Positions 51,449 to 60,413 of a stretch of DNA of 64,000 nucleotides are shown here, one piece after another; the stretch's first letter is position 1, and each line of letters begins with the position of its first letter. A program made the translations under genes and the position numbers. The notes below the pieces were generated by a model that worked only from the letters and a program-made list of their open reading frames with translations, was not told where the DNA came from and did no database searches. This DNA is from DSOI01 sp041394885 (GTDB taxonomy: Bacteria > Acidobacteriota > Terriglobia > Bryobacterales > Bryobacteraceae). Location: NCBI GenBank assembly GCA_041394885.1, contig JAWKHI010000012.1, positions 62,001 through 126,000 on the forward strand, given 5' to 3'.

Positions 51449-53218
51449 ATGGCCGAACGCACCGTTTTCACGCTGCTCGAGGAGGCAGCCGCCCAGTGGG
51501 GCTCGGCGGCGGCGTTGTACGAGCCCTCCAAGGACCCCGAGAATCCGTGGCGGGCGTGGTCATGGATCGAGTATAGGCAGGCGGTGGTGGAACTGGCGGC
51601 TGGACTGGTGCACGTGGGGCTGCGGCCGGGAGACATGGCCGCGATTGATTCGGAAACCAGAATCGAGTTCTATTTCGCCGATCTTGCCATCATGACCGCG
51701 GGCGCCATCTCCGCGGCGCTGTACACCAGCTATCCGCCGGCGGACCACGTGAAGACGCTGCGGCAATTGGAACCCACCGTGGTTTTCGTGGAGAATGCGA
51801 GGGCGCTCGGTGCGCTGCTCTCGGCAGCCGATCCACCGCTCAGGGCGCGATGGATTCTGCTCGACGGGGAAGCCGATCCTGAATCCGTGGTGCCCGAAGT
51901 GCTCACCCTCGAACAACTGCGATCGATGGGCCGCGCCGCGATTGCTTCCGATCCCGACCTGCCGGAACGGATGCGATCCCGGCTGCGGGGCGGCGACAAT
52001 GCGATTCTCTACCTCACCTCCGGCGCAACCGGCGAACCGAAGATGGGGCTTGCGACGCACGCCTCGGTGGTGGCGAACTGCGACATCGGGGCCGAGGCGG
52101 TTCCAATCGGTCCGGCCGATTGCTCGATTGCGTTTTTGCCCTCGGCGCACATCACGCAACGGATCGCCATGCAGATGTTTCCCTTGCGGATGGGCATGCC
52201 TGTCTATTTTTCGAAGGGTCTCAGCCGGCTTCCGCACGAGTTGAAGTCCGTGCGCCCGACGTTTTTCGTGGCGCCGCCGCGTGTGTGGGAGCGAATGTAC
52301 TCGAGCATCTGCACGGAAATACGCAAGCGCGGCGCAGTGACGCAGAAGCTGTTCTACGGCGCGCTCGGGTTGGGAGGAGAAGTGGCTCGCCGGCGGCAGC
52401 AGGGCCGCGCCGTTCCCGGCTGGATGACGCGGATGCTGCGGATCGCGGACCGGTTGGTGTTCAACCAGATTCGTGAACGGATGGGCGGGCGTCTTCGCAT
52501 CGCCATCAGCGGAGCCGCGCCATTGGGGCGTGACATGGCGGATTTTTACGCCGCCATCGGATTGGCGATCCACGAAGGGTATGGGCTCACCGAGGGTGGG
52601 ATCATCGCGTTGAATCCCCATGGACGGGTGAAGTCCGGCAGCATCGGGAAGCCGCTTTCGCGAGTGGACGTCCGCATTGCCGAGGATGGAGAGCTTCTGT
52701 TCCGCAGCCCCACCATGTTCGCGGGTTACTATCGGGCGCCGGAGGCGACCGCGGCGATTCTCCGGGACGGCTGGCTGCACACCGGCGACATCGGCGAGTT
52801 CGACGCCGAAGGCTATCTCTACATCACCGGACGGAAAAAAGAAGTGCTCGTGTCGTCCAACGGCAAGAAGATTTATCCGGCATTGATCGAGGGTTTGTTC
52901 AAGATGGAGCCGCTGGTCAATCAAGTACTTCTGTTGGGAGACAAGCAGTCTTACGTGGCCGCGTTGTTTACCTTGCATCCGCAGGCCCGCGAGAGCCTGC
53001 CAGGGCCGGACGCCGTTGCGGCGGAAATGAAGCGCATCGTGCAGCGCGTGAACCGCCAGTTGGCCCCGTTTGAGCAGATCCGCCGCTATCACGTGATGGA
53101 GCGGGACTTTACCATCGAGGACGGGGAGTTGACGCCGACCATGAAACTGCGGCGCGCGCGGGTGATCGAGAATCACCGCGCCATCGTCAACGGTCTTTTT
53201 CCCGGCAAGGACGATTAG
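51449..53218 (+). CDS. Long-chain fatty acid-CoA ligase-like enzyme
   Basis: A 589-residue AMP-dependent synthetase. The ATP motif is YLTSGATGEPKM, with GYGLTEGG, the adenylate-binding HTGDIGEFDAEGYLYITGRKK and the catalytic Lys region near VSSNGKKIYP. The overall length and C-terminal order match FadD15-type acyl-CoA synthetases, which activate long-chain fatty acids. No operon partner has an obvious lipid role apart from nearby E1 genes. Confidence 0.88.
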   Translation: MAERTVFTLLEEAAAQWGSAAALYEPSKDPENPWRAWSWIEYRQAVVELAAGLVHVGLRPGDMAAIDSETRIEFYFADLAIMTAGAISAALYTSYPPADHVKTLRQLEPTVVFVENARALGALLSAADPPLRARWILLDGEADPESVVPEVLTLEQLRSMGRAAIASDPDLPERMRSRLRGGDNAILYLTSGATGEPKMGLATHASVVANCDIGAEAVPIGPADCSIAFLPSAHITQRIAMQMFPLRMGMPVYFSKGLSRLPHELKSVRPTFFVAPPRVWERMYSSICTEIRKRGAVTQKLFYGALGLGGEVARRRQQGRAVPGWMTRMLRIADRLVFNQIRERMGGRLRIAISGAAPLGRDMADFYAAIGLAIHEGYGLTEGGIIALNPHGRVKSGSIGKPLSRVDVRIAEDGELLFRSPTMFAGYYRAPEATAAILRDGWLHTGDIGEFDAEGYLYITGRKKEVLVSSNGKKIYPALIEGLFKMEPLVNQVLLLGDKQSYVAALFTLHPQARESLPGPDAVAAEMKRIVQRVNRQLAPFEQIRRYHVMERDFTIEDGELTPTMKLRRARVIENHRAIVNGLFPGKDD

Positions 53219-53299
53219 CGCCGCCGCTTCCCGGACAGCCGTCCGCATGACGTATACTGTCGGGTTGGTACAAACCTCCTCAGCGGAAATGGAGGCCGG

Positions 53300-54352
53300 A
53301 TGGCTGTCTTGAGAACGTTCGCTCCGTCACTCACTTCCACCGAACCCGCATCGAGCGATTCTGAGCTCGCGCACCGATTCCTTTACTACCTGTTTCTGCA
53401 GCGCGAGGCCGAGGAACGCATTGAGCGGAAGCTATACCGTCAAGGGAAAATTCTCGGCGGCGTCTACGTCGGACGCGGCCAGGAAGCGATCGGTATCGGG
53501 TCCGGACTGGCTGCCCAGCCCGGCGATGTGCTGTTTCCATGCCATCGGGACCTGGGTGTGTACTTCGTCCGCGGCATCAGCCCTCGCGAGGCCTTCGCGC
53601 AGTACATGGGGCGCGTGGGCGGGCTGACGCGAGGCCGAGACGGCAATATGCACATGGGGGACCTCAACCGGCGCATTGTGGCCATCATCTCCGCGATGGC
53701 GGCTTCGGTTCCGGTGGCGGTGGGCGCGGCCATGGCACTCCGCTACAAAGGCTCCTCCAGCATCGCGTTCAACTATTTTGGCGACGGCGCCACCAGCCGC
53801 GGCGATTGGCACGAAGGGCTGAATCTCGCTGCCGTGCAAAAAGCCCCGGTGGTTTTCATCTGCAACAACAATCAGTACGCGTATTCGACGCCGATCGAAA
53901 AACAGATGGCATGCGCCGACGTGGCTGACCGTGGACCGGCCTATGGCATCCCCTCCGAGATCGTGGACGGCAATGATGTGTTCGCGGTGCATGAAGCCGC
54001 GCTCCGCGCCGCCGCGCACTGCCGCGAGGGACTGGGACCGTATTTGATCGAGTGCAAGACCTTCCGGATGACGGGCCACTCGGCTCACGACGCCGGCGAC
54101 TACGTTCCCAAGCAACTCTGGGAGCAGTGGGGCGCCAAGGATCCCATCGCGCGGCTGCGGCAGCGCATGATCGATAACCAGTGGGCGTCGGCCGAGGAAA
54201 TCGAAGAGATTTTTGCCTCGATCCGGGCCGAGGTGGACGACGCGATCGCCTGGGCCGAAGCCAGCCCGTTTCCCGATCCAGCCACGCTCGAGTACGGCGT
54301 GTACGAAGATCCGCGCGCCGATGCGGTGTGGAAGACCGGAGGCGACCGCTAG
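53300..54352 (+). CDS. 2-oxo acid dehydrogenase E1 component, alpha subunit
   Basis: A 350-residue thiamine diphosphate enzyme subunit of the pyruvate/branched-chain oxo-acid dehydrogenase type. It has the TPP motif GDGATSRGDWHEGLN ending in CNNNQYAYSTP, the signature HRDLGVYFVRG, and the conserved MTGHSAHDAGDY loop, which in related enzymes is a phosphorylation region. It pairs with the beta subunit, whose ATG follows three bases later. No E2 or E3 gene is in the window, so substrate (pyruvate, acetoin or branched oxo-acids) is open. Confidence 0.9.
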   Translation: MAVLRTFAPSLTSTEPASSDSELAHRFLYYLFLQREAEERIERKLYRQGKILGGVYVGRGQEAIGIGSGLAAQPGDVLFPCHRDLGVYFVRGISPREAFAQYMGRVGGLTRGRDGNMHMGDLNRRIVAIISAMAASVPVAVGAAMALRYKGSSSIAFNYFGDGATSRGDWHEGLNLAAVQKAPVVFICNNNQYAYSTPIEKQMACADVADRGPAYGIPSEIVDGNDVFAVHEAALRAAAHCREGLGPYLIECKTFRMTGHSAHDAGDYVPKQLWEQWGAKDPIARLRQRMIDNQWASAEEIEEIFASIRAEVDDAIAWAEASPFPDPATLEYGVYEDPRADAVWKTGGDR

Positions 54353-54355
54353 CCG

Positions 54356-55330
54356 ATGCCGCAGATCACGTATCTGGAAGCTATCCGTCAGGGCTTGTGG
54401 GAAGAGATGGAGCGCGACGGCGATGTATTTCTGATTGGCGAGGACCTGGGCGTCTACGGCGGGGCGTTCAAGATCACCGCGGGAATGCTGGAGCGATTCG
54501 GCGAGCGCCGCGTTGTCGATACTCCGATTTCGGAATCGGCGATCGTGGGAGCGGCGATCGGCGCGAGCTTCATGGGGCTGCGTCCGGTGGCGGAGATGCA
54601 GTTTGCGGACTTCATCACCTGCGGCTTTGACCAGATCGTCAATTTCGCCGCCAAGTGCCGGTATCGATGGAACGCGCCCGCGCCGCTGGTGGTGCGCGCG
54701 CCGAGTGGCGGCGGTATCCACGGCGGTCCTTACCATTCGCAGAATCCGGAAGCATGGTTCGCGCACACGCCTGGTCTGAAGGTGGTGCAGCCGGCCACCG
54801 CCTATGACGCCAAGGGTCTCATCAAGGCATCGATTCGCGACAACGATCCGGTGATCTTCTTCGAACACAAGGGGCTCTACCGCAGAATCAAAGGTGAGGT
54901 TCCCACCGGCGACTATACCGTCCCGCTGGGCAAAGCGAGCGTTTTTCGCGAAGGTACCGATCTTTCGGTGATCACCTACGGAGCGATGGTGCATGTGGCC
55001 AACGACGCGGCGGCCGTGCTCGAGCGCGAAGGGATTTCGATGGAGATCGTCGACCTGCGGACGCTGCTGCCGATCGACGAGGAGACCGTGCTCGCCAGCG
55101 TCCGCAAGACCTCGAAGGCGATCGTGCTGCATGAGGCAACGCTGACCGGTGGGCTGGGCGGCGAACTCAGCGCGCGAATTACGGAGAAAGCCTTCGAGCA
55201 TCTCGATGGTCCGGTATTGCGTATCGCCGCGCCGGACACTCCGGTTCCGTTCAGCGCTCCGCTGGAGGAAGCGTTCCTGCCGAATTTGGCGAAGGTGCTC
55301 GAGAAGGCCCGCTGGCTGGCGGCGTATTAG
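54356..55330 (+). CDS. 2-oxo acid dehydrogenase E1 component, beta subunit
   Basis: A 324-residue transketolase-like subunit. It has ITYLEAIRQGLWEEMERDG at the start, then DTPISESAIVGAAIGASFMG and AEMQFADFI, PYHSQNPEAWFAHTPGLKV, and the C-terminal transketolase_C domain (SVITYGAMVHVANDAA, ETVLASVRKTSKAIVLHE). It forms the E1 heterotetramer with the upstream subunit. The gene arrangement alpha-beta in one operon is normal. Confidence 0.92.
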   Translation: MPQITYLEAIRQGLWEEMERDGDVFLIGEDLGVYGGAFKITAGMLERFGERRVVDTPISESAIVGAAIGASFMGLRPVAEMQFADFITCGFDQIVNFAAKCRYRWNAPAPLVVRAPSGGGIHGGPYHSQNPEAWFAHTPGLKVVQPATAYDAKGLIKASIRDNDPVIFFEHKGLYRRIKGEVPTGDYTVPLGKASVFREGTDLSVITYGAMVHVANDAAAVLEREGISMEIVDLRTLLPIDEETVLASVRKTSKAIVLHEATLTGGLGGELSARITEKAFEHLDGPVLRIAAPDTPVPFSAPLEEAFLPNLAKVLEKARWLAAY

Positions 55331-55368
55331 CGATCTTGCGTTCGGGCTATCCTGAAACATAGCCTTCC

Positions 55369-57384
55369 ATGCAGATTCTCGATTCGGGCGATTCCTCTCT
55401 GTACGACCTTCGCACCCGCGCGGCCGGGCCTCGCGGATCGCTTCCCATCACGCCGGACATGCTGCTGAAGCGGCCTTCTGGAGATCTGTTCGGCTGGAGC
55501 CAGAACGCCGGGATGGGTTGGGATCCTTCCAAACTCGGCGGTCACGACGTGCTCATCCTGTCGACGCACGGCGGATTGCGCGATCCCGATGGGACGCCCA
55601 TCGCGCTCGGCTATCACACCGGCCATTTCGAAGTGCATCTGCTGGTGGACGCGGCGGCGCGCGAACTCGCGGCGCATCGCGCGGTTCCCTTCGCCGGCTA
55701 CTGCACCGATCCTTGCGACGGAAGGTCCCAGGGCACGCCCGGCATGTACGATTCGCTGCCTTTTCGCAATGACGCGGCGATCGTGCTGCGGCGTCTGGCA
55801 CGGTCACTGCCTACGCGCCGCGGCGTGATCGGCGTAGCCACCTGTGACAAAGGCCTGCCGGCGATGATGATGGCGCTCGCCGCGCTCCACGACCTTCCAA
55901 CGATCCTGGCTCCCGGCGGCGTGACGCTCGCTCCGGAAGAGGGCGAGGACGCGGGCAAGGCCCAGACGCTGGGGGCGCGGTATGCGCACGGGGAGATCAC
56001 CCTCGAGTACGCGGCCGAAGCCGGATGCCGGACATGTGCGTCACCGGGCGGAGGCTGTCAGTTCCTCGGCACCGCTGCCACCTCGCAGGTGATCGCCGAA
56101 GCGCTGGGGCTGGCGCTGCCCCATTCGGCGCTGGCGCCATCCGGGCATCCCATCTGGCTCGACATGGGGCGGCGTTCGGCGCGCGCTCTGCTCCACATGG
56201 TGGAGCGCGGCGTCACCACGCGGGACATCCTGACGGACAAGGCGCTGCACAACGCGATGGTGCTGCACGCGGCGTTCGGGGGATCCACGAACCTGATTCT
56301 GCATCTGCCGGCGGTGGCGCATTCGGCTGGATTACGGCGTCCGGAGGTGGCGGATTGGAACCGCGTAAATCGCGCAACGCCGCGGTTGGTGGATGTGCTG
56401 CCGAACGGCCCTCGCAGTTTTATCACGGCACAGGCGTACATGGCCGGGGCGGTGCCGGAGACGATGCTGCACCTGCGCAGGGCCGGGTTGCTCGAAACCG
56501 CTGCGATGACGGTAGCCGGAGTGACCGTGGGCGAGGCGCTCGATTGGTGGGAACACTCCGAACGCCGGACGAAGCTTCGGGCGCTCCTGAAGGAGCGCGA
56601 CGGCGTCGATCCCGCGGACGTAATCATGGATCCCGATGCGGCGAGGTGTGCCGGGCTTACGCCCACGGTGTGCTTTCCGGTGGGCAACCTCGCGCCCGAG
56701 GGGTCCGTAGTGAAGAGCACGTCGATCGATCCGTCTGTGGTGGGCGATGATGGGGTTTATCGCAAGGACGGGCCGGCGCGGGTGTTTCTCACCGAGCGCG
56801 ATGCCATCGCCGCGATCAAGGAAAATCGGATTCAGCCGGGCGACATTCTTGTACTGATGTGCCGTGGGCCCTTGGGCTCCGGTATGGAAGAGACTTATCA
56901 GATCACGTCGGCGCTAAAGCATCTCCCGTTCGGCAAGCATGTCGCGCTGCTGACTGATGCCCGTTTTTCCGGAGTGTCGACGGGCGCCTGCATCGGGCAC
57001 ATGTCGCCGGAAGCGCTGGCGGGTGGCCCGCTTGGCAAGCTCCGGGACGGGGACCGTATTCGTATCGTGATTGACCGGAACCGTCTGGAAGCGGCGGTGG
57101 ATCTAGTGGGTGACGACGGGACCATCGAATCGGGTGGGGCGCTGCTCGCGTCGCGCACGGCGCGAGAGGATCTCCATGCCGACGCGGAACTGCCGCCCGA
57201 GACGCGACTGTGGGCAGCGCTGCAGGATGCGTCCGGAGGGTCCTGGGGCGGAGCCGTCTACGACGTGGACGCGATCCTACGCGTGATGGAAGCAGGGCGC
57301 AAGGCGTTGCTGGAGTCTGGGCTGGAGTCTGGGCTGGAGTCTGGGCTGGAGTCTGGGATGGATACTGGGGCGGCTTCGGCCTAG
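55369..57384 (+). CDS. yjhG: YjhG/YagF-type sugar-acid dehydratase
   Basis: A 671-residue member of the IlvD/Edd dehydratase superfamily. The close match to YjhG/YagF (D-xylonate dehydratase) extends over the whole length: RPSGDLFG, CTDPCDGRSQGTPGMYDSLP, GVATCDKGLPAMMMAL, CASPGGGCQFLGTAATSQV, HAAFGGSTNL, NLAPEGSVVKST and DARFSGVSTGACIGH. The cysteines in TDPCDG, ATCDKG and GGGCQF are the Fe-S ligands in this family. It would convert D-xylonate to 2-keto-3-deoxyxylonate; other aldonates are possible. The C-terminus ends in a LESG repeat not seen in E. coli YjhG. The stop overlaps the convergent M48 gene. Confidence 0.9.
   Translation: MQILDSGDSSLYDLRTRAAGPRGSLPITPDMLLKRPSGDLFGWSQNAGMGWDPSKLGGHDVLILSTHGGLRDPDGTPIALGYHTGHFEVHLLVDAAARELAAHRAVPFAGYCTDPCDGRSQGTPGMYDSLPFRNDAAIVLRRLARSLPTRRGVIGVATCDKGLPAMMMALAALHDLPTILAPGGVTLAPEEGEDAGKAQTLGARYAHGEITLEYAAEAGCRTCASPGGGCQFLGTAATSQVIAEALGLALPHSALAPSGHPIWLDMGRRSARALLHMVERGVTTRDILTDKALHNAMVLHAAFGGSTNLILHLPAVAHSAGLRRPEVADWNRVNRATPRLVDVLPNGPRSFITAQAYMAGAVPETMLHLRRAGLLETAAMTVAGVTVGEALDWWEHSERRTKLRALLKERDGVDPADVIMDPDAARCAGLTPTVCFPVGNLAPEGSVVKSTSIDPSVVGDDGVYRKDGPARVFLTERDAIAAIKENRIQPGDILVLMCRGPLGSGMEETYQITSALKHLPFGKHVALLTDARFSGVSTGACIGHMSPEALAGGPLGKLRDGDRIRIVIDRNRLEAAVDLVGDDGTIESGGALLASRTAREDLHADAELPPETRLWAALQDASGGSWGGAVYDVDAILRVMEAGRKALLESGLESGLESGLESGMDTGAASA
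57310..57357 (+). repeat. Four exact 12-base tandem repeats in the yjhG 3' end
   Basis: Four perfect copies of CTGGAGTCTGGG, encoding LESG four times just before the stop codon. Copy number could vary by slippage without changing frame, since each unit is 12 bases. Confidence 0.95.
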
Positions 57385-58742
57385 CGGGTAAACCGCAGCG
57401 ATCCCATCACCTGCTGGAGCATCCCGCGCAGTTGCTGATTGCTTTGCTGCGGCGCCGCGGCCACCATGTAGAAAAGGCCTTCGGGCCGGGCGACGGTGAC
57501 GAGCACGCCTTGCTCGACGCCGCCGAAAGGAGACTCGGTCCGGTACTGCGCCATCAGCCCCTGGCTGCCGCTGACGGTCACCGGGGATGGGCGTCCGGTG
57601 ACCTGCATGGATGGGTCCGCGCGCGACATTTGCCGCCACAGTTCTTCGGTGGCCCCGGGAAGGTCCCGCGCCGTCTGCGGAGAGTAGTAACTCAGCAGGA
57701 GTCCGAAGCCGATGGCGACGTTACCGCTGAGGTCTTTGACGAGCCCGCCTTTGGGCGCAATGACGGTGGAGGGGGATCCTTGGGACTGCACCAGTTCCCA
57801 GTCTCCCGGGATGGAGATCTGGAAGGTTTGCCCTTGCGCCTGACGCCATTGACCGCCGGTAGAGACCTGTGGGGCCGCGGCCTTGGGCTGCGGCGGGGGT
57901 TTCGGCTCGGGCAGTTGGGCGACGGCGCGCTTCATTGCGGCGAACTGGCCGGTCTGGTAGTCGAACGGCAGTTGGGGCATCGCCTGGATTTCGGCTTCGA
58001 TCCGTTTCACGCGATTGCCGGGATTGGGATGGTCGGAAAGGAACTCGGGGCCTCGCGATCCGCCTTCGGCCTCGAGTTTTTCGAAGAATCGCGCCATCTC
58101 GATCGGGTTGTAGCCGGCCTCGGCCATGATGCGCGCGCCGAGAATATCGGCCTGCGTCTCAGCCCCGCGGGAGAACTTCAGCAGTAGCGAATTGAAGCCG
58201 AAGCCGACGCCCATCTGGACCAGTTGTCCGAGTTGTTCGTTGCCTACCGACGCCGCAGCCACGGCTCCGCCGATCTGAGCCGGTAACTGCAGCAACTGTG
58301 CCTTGGAGACCTGATTGGTGCCGTGGCGCAGAATGACGTGCGCCATTTCATGACCCATCACACCGGCCAGTTGGCCTTCGCTGTCGGCGGCGGCGATGAG
58401 GCCGGAGAAGATGAACATCGGCCCGCCGGGTAGGGCGAAGGCATTGATGCTTTTCTCATTGACAACGGTGAACGCGAACGGGAAGCCGCTGGCCTTGGCG
58501 GCGTTGGTCTCGGCGAGACGCCGGCCCACTTGACGCACCTGCTCCTGCAGCGCATTGTCCTTGACGATGTCCATCTGCTGGCGGACTTCCTGGGCGGCCT
58601 GCTGGCCGAGTTCGATGTCCTGCTGGACGGAGAAGAAGTTCATGCCGGGCTTGATCGGGGCGCCGGGTTGGCGTCCGGCGCAGGCCACAAGCGCGCCAAG
58701 AAGGGAGCAGGTGAGAAAACGGGAGGAAAGTCGCATGAACAT
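57381..58742 (-). CDS. M48 family metalloprotease lipoprotein
   Basis: A 453-residue protein with a signal peptide ending in a lipobox (LVAC, Cys21) and an M48 peptidase domain: the zinc site HEMAH at residues 131-135 and a third-ligand Glu in ETQADILGARIM. These are family features of periplasmic BepA/LoiP-like proteases, which help outer-membrane protein quality control. Residues about 300-453 form an extra C-terminal domain (FQISIPGDWELVQSQ) with a beta pattern. ATG 58742 has AAGG upstream. It converges on yjhG. Confidence 0.9.
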   Translation of the reverse strand: MFMRLSSRFLTCSLLGALVACAGRQPGAPIKPGMNFFSVQQDIELGQQAAQEVRQQMDIVKDNALQEQVRQVGRRLAETNAAKASGFPFAFTVVNEKSINAFALPGGPMFIFSGLIAAADSEGQLAGVMGHEMAHVILRHGTNQVSKAQLLQLPAQIGGAVAAASVGNEQLGQLVQMGVGFGFNSLLLKFSRGAETQADILGARIMAEAGYNPIEMARFFEKLEAEGGSRGPEFLSDHPNPGNRVKRIEAEIQAMPQLPFDYQTGQFAAMKRAVAQLPEPKPPPQPKAAAPQVSTGGQWRQAQGQTFQISIPGDWELVQSQGSPSTVIAPKGGLVKDLSGNVAIGFGLLLSYYSPQTARDLPGATEELWRQMSRADPSMQVTGRPSPVTVSGSQGLMAQYRTESPFGGVEQGVLVTVARPEGLFYMVAAAPQQSNQQLRGMLQQVMGSLRFTR

Positions 58743-58882
58743 GGTCTACCTTGAGCGTCACGCCGGCGGCGCGAGCACGGCTCTCCATCTACGATAGCCA
58801 ATCACGCCGGGCCGCAAACGGTAGATTCCCCAGATGGGGATGGCGTTACGGCAGCCGGGCCGAGCGAGAAGACTTCCTTCGC

Positions 58883-59608
58883 CTAGTGCGGCAGCGCGCT
58901 GCCTTGGGCGGGGCGGGCAGTCGATGACATCGCGGCGCCGCTCTGGGTGGGTGCGATCCAACGCACCTGGCCTGAGGCGGGCTGATAGACAGCGCCCAGC
59001 ACACGCACGCGGCTGGCGTGGACGCGCGGTGCGAGCACTGGCTCCGCTTCCAGGAGCGTGGCAACGCCGGTTTCGACATTGGCTTGGATGGCGCGATCGA
59101 GCACATCGCCCGCCAACCCTTTGACATGTGCGATTGGCGCCGCCATCGAGGAGAAAATCGCGCCCAGGTGGCCCGCGCCACCGGAACCGCGCAATGCCTG
59201 CGCCACCAGCGAGCAGTGCCGGTGACCCAGCACAACCACTACCTGCACTCCGTAGTGTTCCACGGCGTGCTCGACGCCCGCCAGTTCGCGCTCGCCCACT
59301 ACGTTGCCAGGGACGCGCACCACGTAGAGATCGCCGAGGCCCTGGTCGAAGAGAATCTCGGGAGGTACGGCCGATTCCGAGCACGTGACGATCGCCGCCT
59401 GCGGACTCTCGCCCCGCGTTGCCAGTTCCTGCCTCCGGCTGAGCGATTGGTGCCAGTGGACGTGACGGCCCTCTGCGTGGCGCTCGTTGCCGAAACGAAG
59501 CCACTCGACGATCATGTCCGGGGATGGAGGCGGCGACGGTTCCGCCGCCTGGGTAAGACAGACTGCCCCCAGCAGAATCAAGGCCGGCATCACCTGAATT
59601 GTCCGCAT
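58883..59608 (-). CDS. Beta-carbonic anhydrase-like protein with altered active site
   Basis: A 241-residue protein with a signal peptide (about residues 1-22), so periplasmic. The beta-carbonic anhydrase fold is clear from VTCSESAVPPEILFDQGLGD and VVRVPGNVV, and the zinc ligands Cys76, His129 and Cys132 (GHRHCS) are conserved. The usual CSDSR motif, however, reads CSESA: the Asp of the catalytic Asp-Arg pair is Glu and the Arg is Ala. It may have weakened or different activity. It is 52 bases after the SUMF1-like gene on the same strand. Confidence 0.85.
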   Translation of the reverse strand: MRTIQVMPALILLGAVCLTQAAEPSPPPSPDMIVEWLRFGNERHAEGRHVHWHQSLSRRQELATRGESPQAAIVTCSESAVPPEILFDQGLGDLYVVRVPGNVVGERELAGVEHAVEHYGVQVVVVLGHRHCSLVAQALRGSGGAGHLGAIFSSMAAPIAHVKGLAGDVLDRAIQANVETGVATLLEAEPVLAPRVHASRVRVLGAVYQPASGQVRWIAPTQSGAAMSSTARPAQGSALPH

Positions 59609-59660
59609 GCGGTCCTTATCGGCCGCGGCGGCGTCGGCAATAGCTAAGCCGGATAGAACC

Positions 59661-60413
59661 TCACCGCGCCGGTTTCGCGCAGCGAAAACCGAGGTTGGGC
59701 GTCTTCTGCGACGTCCGCACCCAGTTGCGGAAGAACACCGTCACTCGCGGGCCGCTATCGGACCAAGCCCCCCCGCGAATCACCTTGTAGACACCCGTCT
59801 CCGGACCTCGCGGATTCGACGCCGGGCTCGACTTATAATACTCGCGCTCGAACCAATCGCTGCACCACTCCGACACGCCACCGGCCATGTCGAACAGGCC
59901 GAAGTCGTTGGCGGGAAACTGCGCCACCGGTCCCGGCCCGGCCGCCGTGGCGTAACGCGCCTGCTTGGCGTCGATCTTGTCGCCCCAGGGATAGTTCAGG
60001 CCTTCCTTGCCGCCGCGCGCGGCGCGTTCCCACTCGGCTTCGGTGGGGAGGCGCTTGCCGGCCCATTCGCAATAGGAATGAGCGTCTTCCCAGTCAACGT
60101 TGTACACCGGGAACGTTTCCTCGCCAGCCGGAACTTTTCCGTGCACCCAATGATAAGGCGCCGTGCGCGAGGTGGCTGCCAGGAATCTGGCGTAGGCCGC
60201 ATTCGTTACTTCGGTCTTGTCGAGGTAGAACGCATCGATGGACACGCTGTGCACGGGGCGGTCGTCCAGCAGCACGATGGGCCGCATCTTGGTGCTGTCG
60301 TCGCGGGTATCCTTGTGCCGGCCCATGGCGAACTTGCCAGCGGGAATGAGGGCCATGCCGTCATCGGCCGCGGCGACCGTAAACGCCAAAAGCGCCAGGA
60401 GCAGGACAGGCAT
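59661..60413 (-). CDS. SUMF1/formylglycine-generating-enzyme-like protein
   Basis: A 250-residue secreted protein with a signal peptide (VLLLALLAFTVAAA). The SUMF1 fold is shown by MALIPAGKFAMGR, YLDKTEVTNAAYARFL, RLPTEAEWERAARGG, LFDMAGGVSEWCSDW and RGGAWSDSGPRVTVFFRNW. The region where true formylglycine-generating enzymes carry their two catalytic cysteines has none here, so it is probably not a sulfatase maturase. The ATG at 60413 overlaps the preceding stop by one base (TGATG), showing coupling to the DUF1501 gene. Confidence 0.85.
   Translation of the reverse strand: MPVLLLALLAFTVAAADDGMALIPAGKFAMGRHKDTRDDSTKMRPIVLLDDRPVHSVSIDAFYLDKTEVTNAAYARFLAATSRTAPYHWVHGKVPAGEETFPVYNVDWEDAHSYCEWAGKRLPTEAEWERAARGGKEGLNYPWGDKIDAKQARYATAAGPGPVAQFPANDFGLFDMAGGVSEWCSDWFEREYYKSSPASNPRGPETGVYKVIRGGAWSDSGPRVTVFFRNWVRTSQKTPNLGFRCAKPAR

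Noticed and set aside
51560..53248. Minus-strand open frame opposite the acyl-CoA ligase gene
   Set aside because: The plus strand encodes all ligase motifs; the opposite frame has none of any family.
53253..53258. TATACT as a -10 box before the E1 alpha gene
   Set aside because: There is no matching -35 box at normal distance, so a promoter is not supported.
53432..55360. Long minus-strand open frame opposite the E1 subunit genes
   Set aside because: It covers two clearly conserved genes on the other strand and has no recognisable domain.
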